From: Stratiolaelaps scimitus
Taxonomy: Eukaryota > Arthropoda > Arachnida > Mesostigmata > Laelapidae
Assembly (NCBI GenBank): GCA_019614645.1
Contig: JABWDB010000004.1
Coordinates: 2,852,001 to 2,916,000, forward strand
Reading direction: 5' to 3'
Length of the DNA: 64,000 bases
The notes beneath the pieces were generated by a model, which had not been told where the DNA came from, did no database searches, and saw nothing but the letters and a program-made list of their open reading frames with translations. The position numbers and the translations under genes are program-made. This document shows, piece after piece, positions 49,607 through 58,084 of the stretch (positions are counted from its first letter, which is position 1; each line of letters starts with the position of its first letter).

Positions 49607-49679
49607 CACACGCAAGAGACTAGACTAGCTCTGCTATATATATATATATATATAGTAAAGCTAGCCTCTTGCGTGTGAT
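49605..49679. repeat. Near-perfect 75-nt hairpin with (AT)n loop
   Basis: The arms atcacacgcaagag (49605-49618) and ctcttgcgtgtgat (49666-49679) are exact reverse complements. Inside them ctagctctgcta and tagtaaagctag pair with two mismatches, and the centre is an (AT)n run. The long imperfect stem could be a foldback element or a precursor-type small RNA hairpin. Confidence 0.8.
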
Positions 49680-49800
49680 TGCACTTGAGTGGGATGCGGC
49701 ATCTGTGACCACGTTCCTGTCTGGTTATACATATATGACCACTATATATATATATATGTTCCGATAGCGTCACTGGCCGCTGAGTCTTTCCTGCTTGTAC

Positions 49801-49862
49801 CTGCAAACCGTGAAGTGATATCCAGTGCCATTCTATTTCCTCTGTCTCAAAAGGTTCCACTA
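49801..49862 (-). CDS. Unrecognised minus-strand gene, middle exon (model)
   Basis: Acceptor ttcgcttcgttgtaag and donor GTACAA; enters phase 1 and leaves phase 0. It encodes 20 residues (VEPFETEEIEWHWISLHGLQ). The intron to the last exon contains the AT-rich hairpin at 49605-49679. Confidence 0.33.
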
Positions 49863-49932
49863 CTTACAACGAAGCGAACAGCCACTTGAAGATTCCCCGA
49901 GGCTTGCGCTCTCGCCGGCGGCGGCGGCTTAC

Positions 49933-50007
49933 CGCGTTTCACGCGAAGCAGCCAGTGGCATCTTTTCCCGCTCAGCAGGTCGAGGACGTTCTCCACTTTA
50001 TTCGAAG
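49933..50007 (-). CDS. Unrecognised minus-strand gene, upstream exon (model)
   Basis: Acceptor ctgttccctcggtag and a strong GTAAGC donor; phase 1 in and out. It encodes ASNKVENVLDLLSGKRCHWL and then LRVKR. Further upstream exons were not found, so the gene start is unknown. Matching phases across three exons are the main support. Confidence 0.35.
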
Positions 50008-51480
50008 CTACCGAGGGAACAGACGTTTTTCGGACTCACCTAGATGTATAAGAAGAGAGCACTATAGGGAATACTCAGGGAGGGAAGCGCTGGAAAAGCT
50101 GCTGTATTCGGAAGTCTGTCCTGGAAGAGTAATTGCCGGCAATTCTCTATCGAAGAGGGAATTTCTATTGTTTTTTTTATTTCGGGGGAAATAAAGAGTG
50201 TCTTTGCTGAAAACCTTGTTCGACTGTTATGGGTAACCACCGACGAGGCTTATCTTTGCAAGGACGAAACCACTAAGATAGTACTATCGGATTTTATGTA
50301 AAAATTTACTGCATAGATTGTGACAAGAAGAATACGAAGACAAGGTGAAGTTTTTGATTAGAAGGGATCTTTAAGTTTCAGGCGCGCAGCAATCTGAAGC
50401 GTCGAGTCTGGTTAGGGATAGTGGATCAAGCCTGATCCAGTTAATAAATGCATTTTATGTAGTCATGTGCACAGCCATGGGTAGTTTCGAAAGGCAATAA
50501 TGACAAATCTCGATATTGACCCATAGTGGCTTGCCTTAGTACCGTGGGCAATAATATGCGAAGCGAACGAGCTTACTGTATTGCATGGCCATTCCCCCGG
50601 CAACGTATAAGCAAATGTTACTGGCCTTGCTAATATCTACCCCGGTGTTAGAGCCACCATCATATTTTAGATTTAGGACTTTCCGTATACGTTCTGTTGT
50701 GTATATGCACAAACAATTATGCTCTGATGTTCTAGGCATTGCTTTATCATTATTCTATTACGATAACTCAAGCATTACTGTAATCGCAGTTCCGTCAGTG
50801 AGCCACCACTTCTATTGTATTGGGGATTGGATGAGGTATTTTATACGCAACTTCTATCAGAGCAAAGAATAAATCAAGGTAACTATTATTCCGGCCACCG
50901 TGTACGGGATATATATAACGTCTGCTAATATCAGCGGAACGTAGTTCTGGTCAAAAGAGCGGGAATATGAGTCATTACACCTTCTCGTGGCTCTTACTCT
51001 GATAGTGGTGCAAATATGAATATATATTTTAGGATCACAAAAGTGGACGCGTTAGATTAAACGTTCACGGACAGAATTTCCATCGATTTTCGAAGTCATT
51101 CTTTAGACGCATCAACCGCACTTCAGTTCTTAGTGGATAAATGAGGAACGGCGAACTCCGTGAGCCGTTAATGAAATCACAATATTAAGCATTTGTCATA
51201 TTATACTAGGCTTACAACAATCACATGATAACGCAACGTAGAGGACAGAGCACAGTTGCAACGATTTCCTTGCATTACAGCGAATATCCCGTCAAGCAGA
51301 AATTCCGGCGAATATATTATAGCTCTTGGCCCAAAGGCGTAACCTTGATATGGAAGAAACGGTGGGGGGGGGTTGCTTTCTAAAAACTAACACTCAACAT
51401 TCCCTTGATTTCTATGACCAGACGCAAACTGTGTCGCCTTCACTGCTTCGAGTTTTCCTCCCGCGACGTACGGACGCATA
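50008..51480. other. AT-rich region; one possible plus-strand small ORF
   Basis: An ATG at 50585 in fair context opens a 95-codon frame to 50872 (MAIPPATYKQMLLALLISTP, later LGIALSLFYYDNSS). The composition is hydrophobic and the minus strand is also open over half of it, so it is noted and not called. Nothing else is seen. Confidence 0.25.
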
Positions 51481-53350
51481 GCAGGGCACGCCGTCATTGT
51501 TTTTTTGTGACGAATCCGACCGACTTTCTTATTTCCTTGTGCCGGTGTGAACATGTATAATACAAGTGTGCATGGATGGCCTTTGGCGATACCGATGCCG
51601 GATAGCTAGCGGCAACTACTTCTTGCGTCGTTTGTTGGCCGCTCAGACGGGCGCCCTTTTTCAGTCGTCTGCCGCGGCATGTTCTCCTCATCCTCCGTCG
51701 CGGCTGGCTCGCTCGTTCACTCTGCGGTGTCGAGCAACGTCGAATGCGTAGCCGATGAGGCGTGACAGCGATTGTAATAAAAACAATGTCAACGTGTCTT
51801 GTCGCCTCCTTCACACTCGTCGTTCGGAGACCGATGCGCGCCGCTGCATCGGCGTACGCTACGGCGCCGTAGTGTACGTTGCCGTTGTCGTCGTCGTCGT
51901 CGTCGACGACGTGGTCGCGGTGGACGCCTCGCGACAAACAAGCAAGAGTTGGCAGGGCGGCAACTGTGAGGGCGTCTCACCATAGGGGGTTAGAGATAGA
52001 GAGCAAGTATTGGTAGCGCAGGAAGACGACTGGTGAAGGCCAGACGTTGGCCATTGGTCGGTCGGCTGGTCGGGCGCCCGCTCGGTTGGTTGGCTAGCTG
52101 GTTGGTTGGGCCGTTGAACGGACGACGGCATCGTCTCCAGGAAAGGGGGGGGGACATTGGGGCCGTCCAGACTAGCATGGTCTCGGCATGCATTGCACAC
52201 GGACGAGATGGAACGCCGATGAACGACAGCATATATAAGCATGCATACGGCACAGGGAGCACCGAGGAGCGCGCAAGCGGCCGGCTGATACAAGGGGATC
52301 CTTCCATGACTAAGCGACATCCGGCGGAAGGGATACGACTCAGGCGGTAACGGTGGAGCCAGTGCCGGTGGCGGTGGTGACGGCGATAGTGACGGCTGCG
52401 GCCGCGGCACCCGCGAGTTGTGCAAGTGTGGGCGCCATGCGTACGTGCATGCGTGGGCTGGGCTTGGCTGAGCCCGACCGGGCCACGCCACGCTACGCGC
52501 CGCTGCGTGAGAAGTCACAGGCGTAGCGAAGAAAGCGAGGAAAAGCACAGGGAAGAGCAGAAGGAGACCGAGAGAGTGAGAGAGAGCGAGATGGTATTCG
52601 CGGAAAATGGGTGACCGAGACCAAACTCAGGGGAAACTTGGGAGGAGAGACGGTCGCATAAGGCTAAGCAGACGGGGGCGGTGGTAGCAACGCCGCTGGT
52701 GGTTGGGGTCGGGCGAATCGCACAAGAAGAACAGACGCAGAGACAGAGGACGGGTCGAGGAACAGTGCGATTCGCTAGGCTGCGCGGCCGACATCCTTTC
52801 CATCGCCAACAACCAACCGCCCGCCCGCCCTTCCAATCGCTGGCTACGCGCGTGACCATTGACGGCATGGCAAGGGCGCACTGGCCCACGAGCAGGGTGA
52901 CTAGGGCACTTTCGTCCCCTAGTGGTATTCATATCCGCCGTGCGGTGGCTGCCGCATCTTCTGGCGTCGTCATCGCCGTTGTTGTCGTTATCGACATTGT
53001 TGTTGTTGTTGCCGGCGGCGACTACTACCCTCTCATTCTTTCTGTCCCGCTCTCTGTCGATACAACGACGGCGGTGACGCGGCGGAAACGGAAAGGAGGG
53101 ATGACACAGAGACCTGAGAACGAACCAGAACACAAGACATGAAGCAGGGACGCGGCGGTGTAGGGAAAAGGACTTGGTACGTTGTATTTTGGATGGGCTT
53201 AGGGACGTGACTTGCTTGAACGCCGACCGCATTCGCGTCCGCCAGCGAACGGACGGACGAACGGACGGACGATTCCGACGGAGTTCGGGTACCAAGAACT
53301 TGTCGCAACGTGGAGCGGAACAACGATACGGATCCACACGTCAGAGTGTG
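51481..53350. other. GC-rich island, probable promoter region
   Basis: GC- and CpG-rich with GTC, GGTC and CCG-type short repeats (for example near 51885-51910, 52060-52110 and 53250-53272). Long open frames occur on both strands, Pro/Ser/Arg-rich in translation, typical of CpG-rich non-coding DNA. It lies immediately upstream of the candidate plus-strand gene at 53351. A hydrophobic ATG-led frame at 53139 (VGKRTWYVVFWMGLG) is the only signal-peptide-like start nearby, in a different frame. Confidence 0.4.
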
Positions 53351-53420
53351 ATGGAACTTTGCGGAGAAGACTTCATCAGGAACATCCTGGCATCCCCGGG
53401 GATAGCTGAGAGGGAAAAAG
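53351..53420 (+). CDS. Candidate plus-strand gene, exon with insulin/relaxin B-chain-like motif
   Basis: The frame from an ATG at 53351 encodes MELCGEDFIRNILASPGIAE and REK, then a GTAGGA donor in phase 1. LCGxxFIRxxL matches the B-chain start of relaxin/insulin peptides. However, the second B-chain cysteine is replaced (ASPG where a Cys-Gly is expected) and no signal peptide is attached. A phase-1 intron shortly after the B chain is also the usual position in that family. The resemblance is suggestive only. The frame is open upstream to 53174, so the exon may start earlier. Confidence 0.3.
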
Positions 53421-53731
53421 GTAGGATCATGTCGTCGACGTGAGCGCCCGTGGATGCTGGTCTCAGGATGTCTGGTTGGATTACCACCAACAGGACCTAT
53501 ATTACCTACCTACTACCTGGCTAGTGCTAACTGAATAGATGCCCGTAATTATTCATGGGGACTCGGTAAATTGTGCCATATGATTATGCTCACTGGTTAT
53601 GTATAACAGTTTATAAATACAATACATATGTCGATGTTGACGAGTATATATATGGTTGTACGGATCTTTCCTTTTCCATGCAACCTTAACGTGTTTTCTT
53701 GTACAATATAACTAGATAACTTGGTCTACAG

Positions 53732-53949
53732 ATCCAGGTATTGAAACGACGTCTGTCCCGTCGTATTTGGAGTTACAGAAACACATATTCAATTCTCCAG
53801 CACGGCTTGCCTCGCTGGCAATCGAGCAGCAACCACCGACCCGCTGGGGAGATGACACCTGCTCGTCTCGACGCTGTGGCGACGTCCATCTTCCACGAAA
53901 CACCTGCCCCCTTTACTATCTCACTAGTGTGCTTATTATCACAAACTGA
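53732..53949 (+). CDS. Candidate plus-strand gene, second exon
   Basis: The acceptor is ataacttggtctacag; phase 1 entry matches the previous exon. It encodes DPGIETTSVPSYLELQKHIF, then LASLAIEQQPPTRWGDDTC and further cysteines (TCSSRRCGDVHLPRNTC) before a TGA at 53947-53949. The cysteine spacing (C-x4-C-x9-C) is near but not equal to an insulin A chain, and the adjacent CC pair is absent. No GTRAGT donor lies before the stop. Confidence 0.3.
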
Positions 53950-54231
53950 AGAAGGCAGCATATGCTTCTCCTTTCTTCTGTTTCTCTCGAAGCTGTGGCT
54001 TCGTCACCAGCGTTGTCAGGCATACGCAAGCCACGTGGCTGTACACTGTGTGGCTTACGATGAATAGGGCCGGCGAGCCATTCAGTCAGCACCTTAATGA
54101 TGAGGGGAACTTTTAATGAATATCGTTGTATGCGCTGCTGCTACCGCTGTCTCGCGTTCTGTTTTGTTTGCATGCTGTTATAGCATCGTCGTGGTCGCCG
54201 TTGTTGATGTTTCGCCTCGCCTATCCCAGGA

Positions 54232-54384
54232 ATGAACAAGAGGCCAACAACATTGCCAACGAAGCTCATCCCGTCGGCCGGCAAAGATCACGACACCGTA
54301 GTCGCTCTCTCGCGACGGTGTGATGTGTTGTGTCGTAGCAAGCCTGTCTTCTTTTCAACCTCTGCAGCTTCCGTTGTCACTTAA
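54232..54384 (+). CDS. Possible exon or small ORF after a strong acceptor
   Basis: A pyrimidine-rich acceptor (gtttcgcctcgcctatcccag) ends at 54229. The frame after it has an ATG at 54232 and runs 50 codons to a TAA (MNKRPTTLPTKLIPSAGKDH, VVALSRRCDVLCRSK). It may be a 3' exon of the gene at 53351 but the phase does not match a good donor there. Function unknown. Confidence 0.25.
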   Translation: MNKRPTTLPTKLIPSAGKDHDTVVALSRRCDVLCRSKPVFFSTSAASVVT

Positions 54385-54588
54385 GTGTGACGGAACTTAA
54401 GGTACTTGACAAAGGTCCTTGGCCCGTTGTCTCTCTCTCTGGTTATCTACGCTGTGCGTTCTAGGTTGTGGAAGGGGTCTTCGTAGGGGATCAGTGAGGA
54501 GGGGACGGATTCTCTTGGGTCGAAATAGAAGGCATGGGATTCTTCGTCTCAATATATTTTTCACCCAACCAGGAAGAAGAAAATCCAT

Positions 54589-55068
54589 TTAGAGAGATTT
54601 AGCAGGATCTGGTCGCTGACACCTCCCCAGGCCTCCAATAACGCCTCTAGTGCTTCCACGGATGTATACTGTCGATTCGATGCACATACTCGTCGGACAA
54701 GAATGTTCGGGATCCCAGAGGTTCTCCATCGGGTTGAGATCAGGAGAACATGCTGGCAACTCTAAGGTTTCAATGTCATGCCGTCCTAACCATGGACGTT
54801 TGCTAGGGCTTTCGTGAATTGAAGCGTTATCTTGTTGGAAAACAATAGGCAGTCGATGAAATCTGCTCCTAAACGGTAGTAGGTTGTTGGTCAACATTTG
54901 CTGATGGTTCTTGCTATTCATTCGAGATGAGATTAAGGAGAGTGGGACTCTGCCAAGAGAGGTGAACGAGAAGTAGCGCGGCTCTTTACGTACCTTGTTT
55001 TTATTTGCGCCGGTTTGATATGCGGATAACGCTTTCTCTGCGTCAGTAAGGCTCGAAGCGTGTGCCAT
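54589..55068 (-). pseudogene. Tc1-type transposase remnant, internally deleted
   Basis: On the minus strand an ATG at 55068 starts MAHASSLTDAEKALSAYQTG, the same N-terminus as the 11.7-13.2 kb element. The next residues jump straight to the core region (KEPRYFSFTSLGRVPLS), so the DNA-binding domain is deleted. The C-terminal block contains IVFQQDNASIHES and LPACSPDLNPMENLW, hallmarks of the Tc1 DDE/D core. The frame is open for 159 codons but cannot be a functional transposase. Confidence 0.88.
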
Positions 55069-55206
55069 GACTACAGTACAGCTTGAATCAATCCGCTCAA
55101 CACAAACTGGATTAATTCAGCGAGAACACTCGATAACTGAGGGTGCGTTATCATCAGGTTGTATGTTCATCAGGTTTTGCAGGAATGGGTGACGTAGAAG
55201 AGACTA

Positions 55207-55610
55207 GTGGCCTTAAACGACGACGCCACATTTACACTCGTAAGAAGGACTCAAGTATTTTTCCTCATCCTCAAGGCCGCGCTGGAATTGGTACTAAATA
55301 GGGAAGTTCTGGATTGCGAGGAATCACTCAGCGACCATAGGTTCGTTCCGACCGTTCTCGGCAGGGTAGGACCTGGCCGGGGGCAGCCAGGCCGGGCTAA
55401 ATGGCAGTGGAGACATCTGAAGGGACCGCTGTGCAGGGTCATGGACGCGGGGTACCAGCGCTTGCAAAGAGACGAGATCACAGCTGAGGGGCTCATGTCG
55501 GTGCTTACGGACGCCTGAACAGCCAGCGAAAGACTACGGCAACACCCGCCAGAATATTGGCGGAACGGGGATATAGCAAGATCAAGCACTATCCTGAGGA
55601 CTGGTCAGAT
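55207..55610 (+). pseudogene. LINE (non-LTR retrotransposon) fragment: endonuclease end and linker
   Basis: The frame 55207-55518 contains VLDCEESLSDHRFVPTVLG; the xLSDHRxI/V motif is the conserved end of apurinic-type endonucleases in Jockey/R1/RTE LINEs. After a frame break at the stop (55516-55518) the linker continues as SERLRQHPPEYWRNGDIARS. No reverse transcriptase follows. A shorter copy of the same part lies at 35095-35180. Confidence 0.65.
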
Positions 55611-56477
55611 CTTCTTGGCGGAATTATCGAAACTGGCGCCCCAAAGAGGGGGATCGTTTCCGCAACCGATGTCATCATGTTGGGCATACTTCTGCAGAGG
55701 CCTACGGCCGTTTCTTTGTTTACAGCGGTTTTAACATGCGGAATGCTTCTCATCTGGTGTTCTATCATAACACAACGGGATCTTGCTTCTTGAGCGATCT
55801 CGATCTGCTCCACGTTAGTTCAAGAGCAACTGCTGCGCCGGAAACTCCTTTTTATAGTCCCCCTCCACTCCCTATTATTCATTTTCAATCTCCATTAACT
55901 AAGCTATTATCTATGCTATTATCGTTGCATAAACATATCGATTTTAGGCTGCGTAACCTCCTTCTGATAAGTTGAGTCACCTCACCTGGCTGATACCATG
56001 ACCTTGCATCCACAGTGCTGCAAGGTTGACCATCCAAGCTGACTCTAAGCTCAGACTTCGTGATAGAGACAGCTTGCGCAATGATAGTTTTAACTATTCA
56101 TTATAAATAAGAACAGTGAGTTTTATAATTAATAATGACTTCAGCTATTGGTAAACAAAAGTCGACTGCACATAAATTACTACGGCATTTCAAGTATTTA
56201 AATGCCTCAATCTTTCCTATACTGCAAAGTCGCTCACAGCCGCCAGCTAAGATTGTGTTGGGCAAAACGCAACGCTTCTATTAACGTCACAAGCAGAGCT
56301 CGCGGAAATATCCTACAACACATGATGCATATGGATATATGGCACGCAAAGAAAGAAAATGACATGCTTTCCTTTAATAATAGTTTCATAAATAGTACTT
56401 CTACCGCACTTAATAATAATACCTTACACTAAACTTAAAGGACACGTGCATTCTTCCTACCCTCTAACGTTTGATGT

Positions 56478-56562
56478 TTTCGGTGGGAATTGAACCCGTG
56501 CACTTCCGTGTCTCCTCCGGATGGAAGGTGCCTACGAACGCACCACGCCACCGGGCTCGACC
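56478..56562 (-). repeat. tRNA-derived SINE-like fragment
   Basis: Read on the minus strand it begins gagcccggtggcgtggtgcg, an A-box-like start (TGGCGTGGTGC), and ends acgggttcaattcccacc, a complete T-arm with B box GGTTCAATTCC. The distance between the boxes is too long and no acceptor stem closes, so it is a SINE and not a tRNA gene. Confidence 0.5.
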
Positions 56563-57329
56563 CTTACTCCATTCCATAACCGTCGAAAACGAGGCAGTTT
56601 ACAAGTATTTCTGAAATCGTGACTATTGTTTAGCGAGTTTGAAAACCCTCAGCTTTGACATCAATCTCGTCGTCCTCGCTTTGCAACTGACGCACGGCTT
56701 GATTGCACAACTAAGCTGGGTGCAACCTGCCATGAAAATATGCAACATTCCTAACATATTCAACCGAATTATTTGGGCCACAAAAGGACTGGTCCATGTT
56801 GTACCTATTCAATGTATTTAGACTTCCCCAAGCGTCCGAAGCGACATAGCACTGACGACATAGCAACGAGACAGTGTATTGTTTTGTTTTTTATTTCGAA
56901 ATCAATGATGGAATATGTCCTCATATCTAGACAAACACGATTTGACTGGACGATAGGTAATAAATTATGTCAATCCCTTCACTGCTGCTGGTATGGATGA
57001 CACTCACTCTCAGCGGTCAATCCTTTCAAGACCATACAGGACCCGAAAAGCGCTGGCCCCTGCTTCTGCTATGGTCAAGACGGCTAAGTTCTATTTAAGC
57101 CCTCGGTTAAGCGCTCGCCCTATCTGGCCTGAAGGTTACACCTTTTGCACTCTACGAAGTACCACTAATTTGGGGGTGCCTAACAGTGGACCAGTTTCGC
57201 GATCTCGACCGGGTAAAGGCTGCCTATTCGATACGCTTTCGCGGACTCCATGCCCCCAGAAAGAGATTTGTCCTGCAAAATATTAAGTATACACTTGCAG
57301 TAACTGAAACAAGAAGCATACCATGTATA

Positions 57330-57412
57330 CTATCAGTTCATTGATACTATTAGTTCATGGACTATCATGTACTATCAGTTCATGGACTATCATGCACTAT
57401 CAGCTCATGGAC
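57330..57412. repeat. Imperfect tandem repeat, about 25-bp unit
   Basis: The phrase actatcagttcatgga recurs three times with a further diverged fourth copy (ttgatactattagttcatgga). A simple local duplication. Confidence 0.75.
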
Positions 57413-57563
57413 GAGCACAACGACAGAACTAACGAGATGGTTGAGCGTTTTACAGACCGGTGCAATGAGAAACGCTGCCTGTATGGGTAATGGACGGCCG
57501 AATCGACATCTTACTCTGTTCGCTATATAGTGACGATGTTTGATACAAGATCTATTTACTAAG

Positions 57564-57678
57564 AATCCATCGGCGCCAAGGCAGACCTCTGTATGCTTTT
57601 CTATGAACCTCCCGGAGAACAGATACCACACTGTGGATCAATCACATATTGCTCAGCGTTTAGGAAGCCAGAGGTCGG
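57564..57678 (+). CDS. Unrecognised plus-strand gene, penultimate exon (model)
   Basis: The acceptor is gatctatttactaag and the donor GTGAGC; phase 1 in, phase 2 out. It encodes SIGAKADLCMLFYEPPGEQI, then PHCGSITYCSAFRKPEV. It joins in phase to the exon at 57856. Upstream exons were not identified. No family recognised. Confidence 0.35.
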
Positions 57679-57855
57679 GTGAGCATGTGCGTGTATTAGT
57701 CTTTCACATCAGCCAGCTATCATAGCTCGAGTCCAGCACTTGGCCAATCCGCGGACATGAAAGCACGTTGATTATTAAATTAATTAGTGTATCTTATTAT
57801 ATATTCCGATTCAAGTTTCGATGGTCCATTAGGATGGGACCCCGAACACTTTCAG

Positions 57856-58084
57856 CCGTACGGATGCGCCTGCAGCCCCCGCCAGCGAAGGCATCTTTAA
57901 AGAACAGCTTCCGTCCAGGGAATTCCTGGTCCTCGCTAGTGTTGAGTCGCGCGCCAAGGTCCGAGTGAAGCAATTAACCGCGAGTTTCCGGCGTTTGCCG
58001 ATGCGGCCGGGAGCAACATATAACAGTTCAGACTTCGATCTGCTCCTGACAGCTGATGAAGGAGGAGCCAATGGGCAGCACTAA
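57856..58084 (+). CDS. Unrecognised plus-strand gene, last exon (model)
   Basis: The acceptor is ccgaacactttcag; phase 2 entry; the frame runs 75 codons to TAA (58082-58084). The peptide is markedly protein-like: EGIFKEQLPSREFLVLASVE, RAKVRVKQLTASFRRLPMRP, NSSDFDLLLTADEGG. The minus strand and the other two plus frames are Arg/Ser/Pro-rich shadows. Function unknown. Confidence 0.45.

Larger units (their letters stand above)
55611..57563. other. Intergenic or intronic, mostly AT-rich
   Basis: No supported gene. A plus-strand frame at 56993-57286 is long but of unconvincing composition. A repeated cactatcagttcatggacta-like phrase occurs at about 57330-57412 in three to four tandem imperfect units. 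A tRNA-like SINE scrap lies at about 56480-56560. Confidence 0.4.

Noticed and set aside
51859..53337. Two minus-strand frames of 229 and 236 codons
   Set aside because: Pro/Ser/Arg-rich shadows of a CpG island, containing repeats such as AQPSPAH and RRRRQRQ; no family, no splice context.
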